From Cunninghamella blakesleeana (lineage: Eukaryota; Mucoromycota; Mucoromycetes; Mucorales; Cunninghamellaceae): DNA of 64,000 nt. The first letter of the stretch is position 1. Each line of letters starts with the position of its first letter. Position numbers and translations under genes: made by a program. Of the stretch, positions 22,223 through 34,680 are shown piece after piece. The notes beneath the pieces were generated by a model. It worked only from the letters and a program-made list of their open reading frames with translations, had not been told where the DNA came from and searched no databases. The stretch covers positions 3,155,501-3,219,500 of the forward strand of contig JAFCIZ010000005.1 in NCBI GenBank assembly GCA_017871115.1. Reading direction: 5' to 3'.

Positions 22223-23666
22223 TTAATTTTGTTGACGTTTTTTCGCATATTTAACATTTCTTTCAAATTTGTTTCTCTTTGGCCCATTTCCATCAATCAC
22301 ACCATCAAACTGACCTTGACGTTTTTGACCACGTTTATCTCCGTGACGTTGTGATTTACGATTTAATACATTTCTGAATTTTTCATTTTCTCTTTCATCT
22401 ACATCCTGGATACCAATTAAATTACTAAAATCGTTCAAATTCTAAAAATAAAAATAAAAATAGTAGTAAAAATAATAAAAAGATAATGATGATTAGCAAT
22501 ATTCTTTTAAATACACATTTATAAAATAATATTAAATAAATATGAAAACTTACATCAAATTCACTTTCAAATCTCATCTTATTTTTAGCTTTAAGGTGCT
22601 TCTTTTCTTTTCTTGTAACAGCCAAACGCATATAATTATTTTCTTCATAATCATTCTTTTCTTTTATTTTTCTATCCATTTGTTCTCCATAGCCTGTTCC
22701 TTCATTTACACCACCATATACATCCACTTCTTCAGGAGCATCATTCATTTCAGCCATTAAATCTTTCATTAATCTTGATCTGGATGCTTTTTCTCTTAAT
22801 CTTTCTTCATTCTTTTCTTGTCTTGATTTCTTGGTAACATTCTCTTCATATGCAACAGGTGCCATTTTAGGTGGTCTATAAACGCCAGTGGATTTATCCT
22901 CATTAAATTCATCGTCGTCGTCATCATCTTCACTATCTCCATCCTTAGCAAGCAAGTTTTGAGGATTAGGCTTAAATGCCATTGGATCATTAACTATAGT
23001 TGTAAAATAAAAAAAATAAAAATAAAAAAAATCGATGAGTATTGAAATAATAATAATAACAATAATGATAATAATATATGTATATATACCTTGTGAATCC
23101 TTATCCTTTGTTTGTTGTTGTTCGCCCATAACTGCTGTTCTAACTAATTTATCAATTTGATATTTTAATTTTGTTTCAATAGGTTTCATTCTTTCTAATA
23201 TCACACGAAGTTCAACCAAAGACTCTATTACTGGATGGTCCTTTATTGATTTTCCACTTATTTTTGAATGAATGATAAAAGCTAATTGTAATATATATTG
23301 AATCATGATTTGGTATTTGGTTTCTAAGAAAGATACCCCTTTATTCGTCTTTATATCACCATTTTTTAGTCTAATGTAATATATATTAGTTTTAGTATAA
23401 TTATGTTATTTAATTATCATCGTTATTATTATATATTTACTTTTCAACAAGAGGTCGCATATGTAATTTCAATTCCACTACTTTAGCTTTTAAATCCTTT
23501 AATACTTTCGATAATTCATTGTGATCTATCAAATATTAAAAAAAATAAAAATAAGAAAAGTGAATAAAAGGTAAGTATAATTCTTATATTTAAAATGCTA
23601 TTTCTTACCAACTGATTCATTATTATTAGCAATATTATCGTTTTTTGATACAATTTCGGTGGACAT
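22223..23666 (-). CDS. lcp5: SSU-processome protein Lcp5 / neuroguidin (Sas10/Utp3 family)
   Basis: Five exons, 23666-23609, 23525-23441, 23370-23090, 22993-22554 and 22441-22223, give 360 residues. The family works in the nucleolus in early 18S rRNA processing. Seen: an N-terminal helical region (LKDLKAKVVELKLHMRPLVEK, split by intron 2), the hallmark GVSFLETKYQIMIQYIL segment and HPVIESLVELRVILERMKPIETKLKYQIDKL (Sas10/Utp3 domain, residues about 20-135), an acidic block, the conserved TGVYRPPKMAPVAYEE box, a charged coiled coil, and a basic C-terminus ending KYAKKRQQN. Length and order match neuroguidin. It shares a 216-bp divergent promoter with the Ssz1-type Hsp70. Confidence 0.92.
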
Positions 23667-23882
23667 GGTAAAGTATTTTAAAAAAAATCTATTGAAGAGA
23701 GGTTTTTTTAAAAAAAAATCTTGCATTTCCTTTTTTAATTTTTTTTGATTGGCTTGTCGGCCCGTGACTGATAATTTTTTTTAAAATATTCTCGACATTG
23801 TCAAAAAGATTTTTTGTCCTTTTCTTTTATAGATTTTTTTTTCAACTTTTATCTTCTCTAGAGTAATAATAATAATAAAACC
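23667..23882. promoter_or_regulatory. Short bidirectional promoter (Lcp5 / Ssz1)
   Basis: Only 216 bases separate two divergent start codons. The middle holds a GC-richer island near 23750-23768 (GGCTTGTCGGCCCGTGACTG) flanked by T-rich strings such as AATTTTTTTTGATTGG. No TATA element is clear. Confidence 0.6.
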
Positions 23883-25816
23883 ATGAGCGTTATTGGTATT
23901 AATTTTGGTACTTCATCTACTTCCATTGGTTATATTAACAAGGTATATATATTTTTTTATATTCTATATTTTGCAAAAATAATGCATTTGACAATAACAG
24001 TTGTATAAATAAATACAACAATTATTTAATTGAATATTGGACAGCCTTTTTAATCTCTCTCTTTTCTTGTATATATATATAAATTTTGAATGGTTTTAAA
24101 AAACAATAGGAAGGCCGTGCTGATTGTCTTGCTAACGAAGAAGGTGATCGTCAAATTGCCTCCGTACTTGCTTTTCATGGTGTTGAAGAAGTAAGTGAAA
24201 GAAAACATTTATATAGAGATAAGATTTTTTTTTTATTTTACACGTAAAATAATAACAAAATTTTTTATGTCTATCAGGTTGTAGGTTCTCAAGCCAAGTC
24301 TGATATTGCTCGTCATCCTAAAACTACTGTTGCTAACTTCCGTGCTAACCTTGGTAAAAAGTAAGCTGAATATATATATATATTTAATCGAAAAAACAAA
24401 TAGTGTTAAGGGTGGTCAATTTATTTTCTTTTTTTACTTTTTTTTAAAAGATTTGCTGATAGTGAAAATTTACCTGGAAGTGCAGCACCAATTGTTGATA
24501 AGGATGGACAACCAGGATATGAAATCACATTTGACGAAAAGAACGAAGTTTTAAGTACACATACCATTACCTCCAAATTCTTAAGTCATATCAAAGAAAG
24601 TGCTGAAGCTTTCCTTGGTAATAAAATCAGTGGTGCTGTCTTAGCTGTACCTGCTTATTATACTGAAGAACAACGCGAAGAATTAAAAGCTTCTGCCAAA
24701 GATGCTGGTATCCAAGTTTTACAATTAATTCATGAATCTGCTGCTGCTTCCTTAGCTTATGGATTAAATGATCGTGAAGATAAAACTATCGTTGTTTGTG
24801 ATCTTGGTGGTCACTCTTTTGATGTTACTGTGTTAACTGTTCGCGGTGGTATTTTCAGTGTAGTTGCTACTGCTCATGATACTAAATTAGGTGGTGTTTC
24901 TTTTGATGACTTATTAATCCAACATTTCAGTGCTGAATTTAAAAAAAAAACCAAGGTAGATATTGCTAACAATACCAAGGCTCTTGCTAAATTACGTGGT
25001 GCCGTAGAAGTAACAAAGAAAATGTTATCTAGTTCTACCTCTGCTCCCTGTTTTGTTGAATCTATTGCTGAAGGTTTAGATTTCCATGGTACTATTAACC
25101 GTATGCGTTTTGAAATCATGTCTAATAAAGTTTTTGCTAAAATTCAAGATGTTGTACGTCAAGTTCTTGTCAAAGCTGATTTAGATAGTTCTGAAATTGA
25201 TCAAGTTGTTTTAGCTGGTGGTGCTGCTCGTATTCCTAAATTTGCTGTTAAATTACGTGAAGTCTTTACTGAAAATACTCACATTCTTAATGAATTAGAA
25301 GCTGATGAAGTTGTTGCTCGTGGTTGTGCTATCCAAGGTTCTCTTATCGCTGGTTTTGAAGCTGAAGATATTGATGCCTCCGTTCATCCTGTTGTAACTT
25401 TAGCTCCTTCTACACAAAAAGCTATTGGTGTTGTCAACGCTAAAGGTGATTTCGTTCCTATTATTCCCAAAGGTACTGCTTTACCTGCTCGCCGTTCTTT
25501 CAACTTCACTGCTTCTCAAGATGTTTCTGATTTTGTCTATGTTGCTCTTCATGAAGGTGATCATATTATTGAAAAGAAAGAAATTCCTGTTGAACCTCTT
25601 CCCGTTGAAGAAGGTGAAGAACCTGTTGAAGAAGAACCTGAAATCGTTACTACTGTATATACTAAGCCTGCTGCTCTTTTAGTTGAAGCTGTTTTGCCTG
25701 CTAAAAAGGATTCTAAAGTCGAAGTTCAAGTTACTGTTGATACTGATCTTAAAGTTATTTTAGTATTACGTGATGGTTCTAATGTTGTTAAAGCTGAAAC
25801 TTCTGGAAAACAATAA
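23883..25816 (+). CDS. ssz1: Atypical Hsp70 Ssz1 (ribosome-associated complex)
   Basis: Four exons, 23883-23942, 24110-24190, 24278-24360 and 24451-25816, give 529 residues. Ssz1 pairs with zuotin (Zuo1) to form the ribosome-associated complex that helps Ssb chaperones fold nascent chains. The ATPase half has MSVIGINFGTSSTSIGYI in place of the usual DLGTT loop, AVLAVPAYYTEEQREEL, IVVCDLGGHSFDVTVL, LGGVSFDDLL and VVLAGGAARIPKF. The Asn at the first phosphate loop and the atypical LGG HSF agree with Ssz1, which binds but hardly hydrolyses ATP. The C-terminal part is a short beta domain with an acidic Glu/Pro loop and ends at LVLRDGSNVVKAE, far shorter than a ~640-residue canonical Hsp70. Codon use is C/T-ending and regular, as in a highly expressed gene. 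Confidence 0.93.
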
Positions 25817-28011
25817 ATAAATAATAATTATTCTTTTTTTATATATAAATATTTATTTTTAATTTATTATAATTATTTAAAAAAAACCATATATTTTTTA
25901 CCATCATATTCATATACATTATTTTTGGCATTTCTATTATAAAAATGTAGTTTTTAAAGTTCTTTTTTTTAAAATAAAAAAGTTGATCACATTTCTACAT
26001 CGTTCTTATATGATAATTGTGACGATTCTTGCTATTTCATTTTGTTGCCCAATAGTTGGCTATTCTTTGTTTGACCAATCCTGCTATTGTTTTCTAATCT
26101 GTCTCTTCCATCATTCCTTTTAAGGAATGTTTATTGTCTACATCAGATGCAGTTGTAGTTAATATAAAGTCTTATTCATGTCTTACCATAAAGTCATTTC
26201 AAATTTTTTTTAAATGAAGTGTTGTTATAACTTTGTTTAAGCTTACTTATTTCTAAATAAATATGTTGATAGCTATATATCTATTTGATATTTAAAAGTG
26301 ATAAATAACCTTTTTTTTTATAACATATATCTTTAATATTACCATTATTATTTTTGTTATCATATTAATTATTCACTTTGATCTCTTTGTTGTATTAAAA
26401 GTAATCGAGTTGAACTTAATTAAAAATCCCAAATGAAGCTAGTCCATTTAAAATCAATCGCTGTGTATGAGAGGGTGTAATTTATTTCCTATATTTCTTT
26501 AATAATGTGATGACATAATATACACAGTAGTGATTTTATAATAAATATAAAATATTTTATGTGATGTATAAGCGTATTATAAACTATGAAATCATTCAAT
26601 ATTATTATTTTATATTTACTACAGCAGACTCTTAAGTTAGTTTCACTTAAAATAAATATAATATCTGTTTAACAATCTTTTTGCGTCACATTCGAATGTT
26701 AATATAAGGTAACTTCTTCGTGATTTTTATAAACTATACTTTAATTTGTAACTATAATAGCTATAAATATATATACATATGATAAATTCTAAAAAAATGA
26801 AAACAAAATCAACATCATTTAGTATAAATAGTATCTTCATTTTGTTAATTATTACCATTATTATATAATATCATTACCATGTATATACATATTATTTTTA
26901 ATGTGGTTGAGTAAAAATAGGAAAACAGCACCTTGAAAAATAAATAAATAGGTATATATTTTTATTTGTTAAAGAGCAACTTCTAGTTCTTTGTTTCATC
27001 TCAAGTTCCTCTCCTAATTATCTCCATTTGTTTCAAATAAATAGTCTATGATAAAAGTATCAAATATTAAACATAGTAAACCTTTTTACCATGTAATGCA
27101 ACTGATCATGTACTTTTTATTTTGTGTTTTATTGTTTATAACTAACAAACTTTTCTTTATTAATTTACCTATTCTCTCAAGAGATTTTAATTAGATTATG
27201 AAAATATATGATAAAACAATTATACTAAATCAAAACTATTCAGAATAACATTAGCAATACAAACAGGAATACTTTAAAGTTATAATATATTTATCATTCG
27301 GTTCTAATAAAACAAGTTGTATTACTTTTTATCACCAATCCAGCTACTTCAAATGTAGTGCTTTACCAAAGACCATTTGCTGATGAACTAAAGTTTTTTT
27401 GTATCGATTATTATTATTATTTTTTTTTGATAATTGCAAATAGACAAGAAAATCAATCAACCGATTTTTCGTTATGCGGAAGAAGAATGTGTTAGTGAAC
27501 TAATGTAGAATTGGAGCATGAGTCGATTGTATTGGTGTTGTGGAGGGCGGAGTGAATCGTTTACTATTATGAAGCCTCCTGCTGATTCCCATCAGCTTCT
27601 TGATGTTTTTTTCTTCTGCATGGCCATGGCTAAATTAGATCGAAATTTAATATCAAAAAATATAAAACTATTTATTATTACTAATACCAACACACAAAAC
27701 ACACTTAAACTTTAAATTACCAAATTCATTTTATTTATTTATTTATTTATTTTGTATTAACTGTAACAGTTATACTGATAAAAAATCAATAAATTTTAAC
27801 TAAAATATATGCATATTTTTTTATTAATTAATTAATGTAATGAATATATAGTAGTAGTAATAATAGTATAGAAGTAAAAAGACAATACATATTCCCCAAG
27901 AACAGCTGTGCATAAAATAAAAATAAGCGGTATTTAAAAAATGTTTATAATTTTTTTTTTTTTTTCGGCCAATGTTCTCCAATTCTCTTTTCAAAAATAA
28001 ATAAATAAATA
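25817..28011. other. 2.2-kb AT-rich intergenic region with a GC-richer islet
   Basis: From 25817 to about 27430 I see only A/T-rich, unstructured sequence, partly promoter for Prp40. At 27480-27640 there is a distinctly GC-richer islet containing the short hairpin GCTGAT-TCCC-ATCAGC (27581-27596) and the palindrome CATGGCCATG (27619-27628); see findings. A short plus-strand frame through it (27518-27715) lacks any family resemblance and I do not call it a gene. Confidence 0.45.
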
Positions 28012-30622
28012 ATGTATAGACCACCACCGGCAACAATTATTCCACCAAATGTTCCTCCAGCTACTGTAAGTAAAACTAAATTATTGACTTTGGACCTTTT
28101 CTTTTTATCTTTTTTTTTGTTTTCCATTTCTTATTTTTTTTCCTTACAAAATATATAAATAATTTTTTATAGTATTATTGAATTCTATTACATATGAATC
28201 GATCAGTATTAAACTTTTAATAAAGTTTAGTTTGATTAATTCCCTTTTATTTTTATTGATACTGTAAAAAGATGATAAAAAAGAAATAAGATCAAATAAA
28301 AAATAAACAAAATAAAATACATGAATTAATGTAATACATATATAATTATTTATTTTTAGGTATGGAAAGAAGCAAAAACACCAGAAGGAAAAGTATATTG
28401 GTTTAATTCAGCTACTCGTGAAAGTACCTGGAAAAAGCCCGAAGTTTTATGGACAGAAGAAGAAAAAGCTACTAATGCGTGTGAATGGAAAGAATATACA
28501 ACTAGCGAAGGGAAAAAATATTATAGTAATAAAATAACAAAAGAAACTGTATGGCAAATGCCAGAAGCATACCAAGGTAAAGAGTAAATAATAATAAAAA
28601 TAATAATAATAGTTAAAGATATCAATGAATATTGCTTTACCAACTATTTTTTTTTTAATGCTTATATTTATAGAGCTTTTAGATAAATTAAAAAGCATTA
28701 AAGAGAAAAAAGTAGCAACAGCCACAGCACCATCGCCATCATTAGCTAGCGGACCACCTATTGTTAATGCACCTGCTCCTATTGTACCAACATCAATGAA
28801 TAAACAACCCCTTCCTAATGTTAATATTAATAATGTTAGTGGTAGCAATAGTATTAATCCACCATTAACACAGGCTAATTTGCCACCTGGAGTTAGACCT
28901 ATGTTCACACCTTCACCACCTATAAAAACCACTACACCACCTACAGCAACCGCAGTACCAATAGCAACTGCACCAATAGCAACTGCACCAGTAGTTGCAC
29001 CAATACCGAAACCAATAGTATCAGCGCCGTCAACAATGCACTCACCTTCTGTTTTATTATCCCGACCACCTGTGAATCTCCAAATAGATACACCTGAAAA
29101 GGCTATGGAACAATTTCATTCTTTATTAAAATCTAAAAACATTACACCAGATTGGCATTGGGAAGATGCCATGCGGGAAATCATTACTGATCCGCGTTAT
29201 TTCGTTTTTAAAACTACAGCAGAAAGAAAAAATGCATTTCAATTGTATGTTGATTTGGAAACAAAAAGACAGCGAGAAGAAAAGGAAGCCAAGGTCAAAA
29301 GAGAACAAGAAGATTTTTTTAATATGTTAGCCAATATACCACAAATTAAATCGTACTCTTCCTTTCGTACAATCCTACCTTTAATTGCTCAACAGCCAGC
29401 TTATCAGCAATTACAACATCGATCTGAGCGTCATATTCAGCATTTATATCAAGATTATATTTATGATTTACGTAAACAGGAAAAGGAACGTAAAAGGCAG
29501 CAACGTAAAAAAGATATTGAACATGTTAAAAAATATCTTTTAACTACTTATCATCAAGACAATGAAGAATATGAAAATGGTATTAAATTAACTTGGAAAG
29601 AATTGAAACAAAAACACCAAAAAGAAGAACTTTTTAAAGATATTGATATGATGGATATATTAGATGGATTCCAAGAATTTCATCGTATTGTATGGGAACA
29701 GCCTTTAGAAGAATTTGAAAAAAAGATGAAACAGCAACAACATCAAGATAGAATAGCAAGAGATGGATTTAAACAACTATTAAATGAATTAGAAAAACAA
29801 GAAAAATTAAATGCTCATACACAATGGAAACAAATTTATCCGTTAATTCGTGAAGATCAGCGATACCATCAATTATTAGGTGTTCCTGGATCTACTCCTA
29901 TAGATTTATTTTGGGATAAATTGGATGAATTGGATTATATTTTATATCAGCAACGTAAAAAAGTACAAGATTATATGAAGCAGCATGATTTTCAAATGTC
30001 TATTGACAAGACTTTGGAACAATACCTTGATTTTGTACAACAATCCTCTTCCTTACTTGATCAAATCGATAAAGTGAATATCCCTTTAATTTATACAGAG
30101 GTAAAAATAAAAAATTAACGTATATAAAAAAATATGTGTATATATAAGGATGTATTAGTTGATTCATATATTCCTTCTTATTATACTACTATTATTATTT
30201 TTAGCTTCATAAAAAAGAAATTCGAAAACAGCAAGAACTAGAAAGAAAACAAATGAAGAAGTTACAGCGTAAAATCAAATCATTAAAATATGCTATTCGA
30301 AAATTAGATAATCCTCCTGTCCAATTAAATGATACATGGGAAGTTGTTCAAGCTAGATTAAAAGAGAATGACGCTTTTATAGATTTAAAGGATAATGAAG
30401 TAGCTCAAAAAGAAGCTTTCACACAAGTGATAAAAAGATTAGAGGTACATTAATATGTGAAGAAAAGTGATGAATCTAAATTAGGAAATTGATATTTTTT
30501 TCTGTTGCTTACCAATGTTTATTTCTATTTATTTATAGGCTAAACAGTATGGAAAAGAAAATATAGATGATGATGATGATGAAGAAGAAGATGAAGAAGA
30601 AGGTATAATTAAAGAAGATTAA
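28012..30622 (+). CDS. prp40: U1 snRNP-associated splicing factor Prp40 (WW/FF-domain protein)
   Basis: Five exons (28012-28065, 28360-28576, 28674-30100, 30205-30444, 30539-30622) give 673 residues. Prp40 bridges the U1 snRNP at the 5' splice site with branch-point proteins and RNA polymerase II. The short Pro-rich first exon (MYRPPPATIIPPNVPP) is followed by two WW domains: VWKEAKTPEGKVYWFN...STWKKP (about 19-47) and EWKEYTTSEGKKYYSN...TVWQMP (about 61-88). Next are a Pro/Ala/Thr/Val linker and, from about residue 225, a series of FF domains, e.g. DWHWEDAMREIITDPRYFVF, SYSSFRTILPLIAQQPAYQQL and HTQWKQIYPLIREDQRYHQLL. A charged coiled coil and acidic tail end the protein. The U1/intron theme fits an intron-rich genome. 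Confidence 0.93.
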
Positions 30623-31067
30623 ATTATGATATATTGCATACATACATATATTATATAAATATATACTTAAAAAAGAAATATACAAGGAGAAGTTTTGAAT
30701 TTTAAAGTTACGGAAAATTAGGTGACGGTTTTAAAAAAATTAATACTCAGATAAAAATATATAAATAATAAAAAATTTCTTTTTTCTATTTCTTTTTCTT
30801 TTTTCTTAAATATATTTTTTTTCTTTTGCTGTTAATTAACTTTGTATAAAAAAGAAGTGAATACATTGTATATACTTTGTCATACTAATATACCTGGCCT
30901 ATATAAAAATAATATAGACTTGGATTTTAACATAAATATCATTAAATATAATTATAAATATATATAAATATATATTAAAAATACTAAAGTAGATATATAA
31001 TCATTCCTTTTTTAATAATAATAATAATAATATCAATAATCTTATATAATATAATATAATTATCAGT
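30623..31067. promoter_or_regulatory. Intergenic region before the PNUTS-like gene
   Basis: 445 bases of A/T-rich DNA between tandem plus-strand genes. A TAATAATAATAATAATA stretch occurs near 31014-31030. No gene or clear element is visible. Confidence 0.4.
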
Positions 31068-33824
31068 ATGTCGTCGGCAACAAGTACGTACTCAACAAGA
31101 GATGGTAAGAAATATTTATGTTTTATTAGTTATTTGTAATCTTTATCGAAGAAATATGTATAATAGGAATATTGTATTGATGCAAAAAGGAAAAAAAAAA
31201 AAAGGGTTTGATTGCAGTATAGAAAAAATATGTGAATATCACTTGAAATAATTAAGTCTTTAAATTCTCTTCCCTTTCCCTTTTGGAAATTTATTTGATA
31301 TATCATATATATATCAATTATGCCAATGAAAATAAAGAAAAAAAAATGAGTTATCTTTTTTTTTTCCTTTATATATACATATGCATATATTTGATATGAT
31401 AACCTACGATTCAGTACTATTATTATTATTTTATCGCTTAATAATTAAATAGATACTTCTTAAAATAGAATACTATAATCAAACTCTTGACCATAGTATT
31501 GTATTTATTTATTATTATATATTATAAATTAGTGATAATAATACAATTAATATTTATTTTTATTTTATTTGAAAGAAAAGGGGTATTCAATTTATCTTTT
31601 AATATTAAAACAATCAAATCCTTTTTTTTTTTTTTGTGTGTGTGTGTGTGTGTGTGCCGAATATTGGGAATTATAGCAAAGTTTTATAAGAAAAATATTA
31701 ATTTTATTATTTTATTTTATATTATTTTATATTATTTTATATTATTTTATGTTATTTTATTACTTAACTATTTAGATAAAATGATCATATCTAATAACAA
31801 GCCGTCATCACCACAAATGAGTAATTATCTTAATCCTTCTATAAAAAATGAAGACCAAGTAATCCAAGAAATAACTAATCGATTAGAAACAATATTAAAA
31901 TTGGATCAAGATGTTCAATATTCTTTACCAAGTTTAGAAGTGTTAAGAAAACGTAATTTAAGTTGGCATAAAATTCAAGAAAAGTCTTTGTTTAAAACGA
32001 TTCATCAATTAAAAGATAAAGCTCAAATGAAAAAATCAATGGCTGTTAAAGATATGGCTGAAGATTTATTAAAACATTGGCGTGATTTACAACATCGTTC
32101 TAATAACAATATGATATCCCCAAAACCTTCTCCAGTATCAAGTCCTATTCAATCTTATAAAAATAATAATAACGGTGAATCTATAAAGTTAGCTATACAA
32201 AAGGATCCTCCTCAAAAACCAAAGGCTATATCGAATACTACGTCCTTTTTTGCCAGTTTAGACTCTAATGTACCTGTAACAAATACCAAACGTTTTTCTG
32301 AAAGTAGATTGGTATCATCTCAGCAGCAAGAACCTTTTAATCTTAATAACGTATTGCAAAAAATCAAATCACCATCTTCTTCTAATGGTATTACATCAGC
32401 TACTGAATTAAACAGAAAAAGATCATATGAAAATAATAATTATAATAATAACAATATGATGATAAAAAATAATAATGATAGTGAAACGTTTTCATCATCA
32501 TCGTCTACAATAGTTCATAAAAAAAGAAAAGGCAATCGTAGAGTTACATTTAAACCTGATTATTGTTTAGTTGAAGTACGAGAGTATGAAAAACAACCCG
32601 AAGAATGGAATTCAGACCTGCATCATGCGTCAACTATAGCTGAAGCACGTGATTTAGAACATAAAGAAGCACAAGTTATGTCGCAAGTATACCATCAGCA
32701 ACAATATCAACAACAGCCATCGCCCCCTTCAACACCTAAAAATCAGCAACAACAACTCGATCCACGTTTAACTGTCTCTTACCATCATCACCAAGAAGAA
32801 CAAGAACAAGAACAAATCATTGATCACTATTACCCTCCAAAATTAATTAAATTACCTGATGATATTCAACTACCTAAACCTCAATCGAATGAAGCTCTCA
32901 TTCAAATAGAACGCGAAAAAGTTACCATCGCCGCCATTTATACATCTTTATCTCATATACCTCCTACTCCACAAGATCCTGATGAAGTCCCTGATGAAAA
33001 TAATTATACACCTATTATACCTCTTGAGTCCACTGATGCAATTATGGAGAATGAACAACCACAACAGCAACAGCCACAGCAACAACCCATGGCAACGCTA
33101 TTGCAACAACCATTTATATATCAATCTCCTCCTATTTCACAATCTAATTTGCATTCTATTTCAAATAATAATAATAATCAGCAGCAACATTCATTTGTAT
33201 CATCTTCTATTAACTACTCTAATATAAATCAACAAAATATGTCACCACCATTACAGCAACCATCTACTTTTTTACAAACTACTACTAACCCTACATTTAT
33301 ACAACAACAACAACAACAACAACAACCTACTTTTGTTCATATATCAAATCAACAATTGCAGCAACAACAACCGCAACAACAGCAACTTTATTATAACTAT
33401 CTTCAGCCTTTGCAACAACAACAACAACAACCAGCTTCAATGAGTGATCAATTATCTCAATTACTTAGTAACCCTGATATTGTAAACCAACTTAAAGAAG
33501 CTATTCAAAATTCTACCAATGCTTCAACTATACATCAAACCCCAGAACCTCAGGTAAATTAATAAATAATTTAAAAATTACAATAATAATAATAATAATA
33601 ATAATAAATTAAACCAAATTAAAACTTTTTTTTTTTTTTGAAAAATATATGTATTATAGCAAACTGGCAGCATCCCACTAAATGACTATCAAGAAGCTAA
33701 AAGACTCAATTCTAGACCTAATAAAAAGCGAGGGAAATCAAAAAGCAAAACTGTCTGTAGGTTTTATGGTAAAAACCCTGGGTGTCGATCTGGCAATAAC
33801 TGTCCTTTTTTACATATCGATTAA
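31068..33824 (+). CDS. PNUTS-like PP1-regulatory protein (TFIIS-N, RVxF, CCCH finger)
   Basis: My model has exons 31068-31104, 31776-33553 and 33660-33824, 659 residues. The first intron (671 nt) is the longest I found; an alternative is to start at the ATG at 31782, losing about 14 residues. Residues about 35-112 resemble a TFIIS N-terminal/LW four-helix domain (VIQEITNRLETILKL, LEVLRKRNLSWHKIQ, VKDMAEDLLKHW). Residues 268-271 are RVTF inside GNRRVTFKPDYCLVEVREYE, a canonical protein phosphatase 1 RVxF docking site. The last exon encodes a CCCH zinc finger: Cys638-x8-Cys647-x5-Cys653-x3-His657. That domain order matches animal PNUTS (PPP1R10), a PP1 partner in transcription termination; fission-yeast Ppn1 is the known fungal relative. 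The middle is Gln/Pro/Asn-rich. The assignment rests on architecture, not on overall identity. Confidence 0.72.
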
Positions 33825-34613
33825 ATATTCATTCTCTTTATTTTAATATCCTTTTGCATACAATAATGGTTATAATTAAAATCGTATATACTCTTGTAGA
33901 TTTATTAATCACATTTTATTATTATTATTATCATTATTATTATCAATAATTTGTACGCCCATCGTTTTATTTTTTAATACACTATTTTATTTATATTTTA
34001 TATTTTATATCATTTATATAGTAATATTCTGGAACACATTGAAACACATTGAACTGATAATAAAATGTCGAACTTTTTTTCTTTTTTTTTCTGGTATTTT
34101 TTATAGAATTTAATAGAAATAATATTGTATGGATAATTTAAATTAGTTTTATTAATTTTGTAAAATTTGCATACTATACTTGATGCTTTATATAGTTTTA
34201 TTCAAATTTTCATTTAAGTCTCAATATCCTTCACATCCAGCTCTATGGCTATTTATGATCAAAAAAACTTGACCAAAATAATACAAATTTCTTTAAAACT
34301 AAGTCAAATTGTGGGATATTTTTATTTCTTCAATTAAACTTGTTTAATAATATTTAATAATAATTAAATCAAGGGAAAGCTATATATTATAAATATGTGC
34401 AGTTTAAAATATTTTTTTATGTATTTATATTATTTAATATTATATTTATATTTGTTTATTGTTTTTGAATACATATATAAATATATTATACTAAGAAAAT
34501 ATAAAAAAGGTTTTTTAGATATATTGGTGAGTTTTTTGTACATTTTATATCATTTTGAGCTATATCGCTGTTTATGTACATATATATTAATTTTTCATTC
34601 TTAATAATACATT

Positions 34614-34647
<34 letters not shown>

Positions 34648-34680
34648 AGTCATTTGCTCTAATCGGTATATAATAAGTCA
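33825..34680. other. Convergent AT-rich intergenic region
   Basis: 856 bases between the 3' ends of the PNUTS-like and Pol eta genes, with ATT runs near 33917-33950 and a (TA)n array at about 34618-34642. A small frame at 34395-34604 is composed of Tyr/Leu/Ile from AT-rich DNA and is not a credible gene. Confidence 0.6.

Noticed and set aside
27518..27715. Plus-strand 65-residue frame beginning MSRLYWCCGG
   Set aside because: No family resemblance, no splice partner; the islet itself is kept as a finding.
27945..28127. Minus-strand 60-residue frame with a Gly-rich membrane-like segment and Lys-rich ends
   Set aside because: It is antisense to the first coding exon and intron 1 of Prp40, whose Pro-rich exon produces the Gly-rich antisense peptide.
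31487..31775. N-terminal extension of the PNUTS-like frame rich in Ile, Phe, Tyr and a Val/Cys run
   Set aside because: It translates intron sequence, including a (TG)n tract, and ends at a TTTAG acceptor.
34395..34604. Tyr/Leu/Ile-rich 69-residue frame
   Set aside because: Composition is that of random AT-rich DNA; no promoter, homology or splice context.
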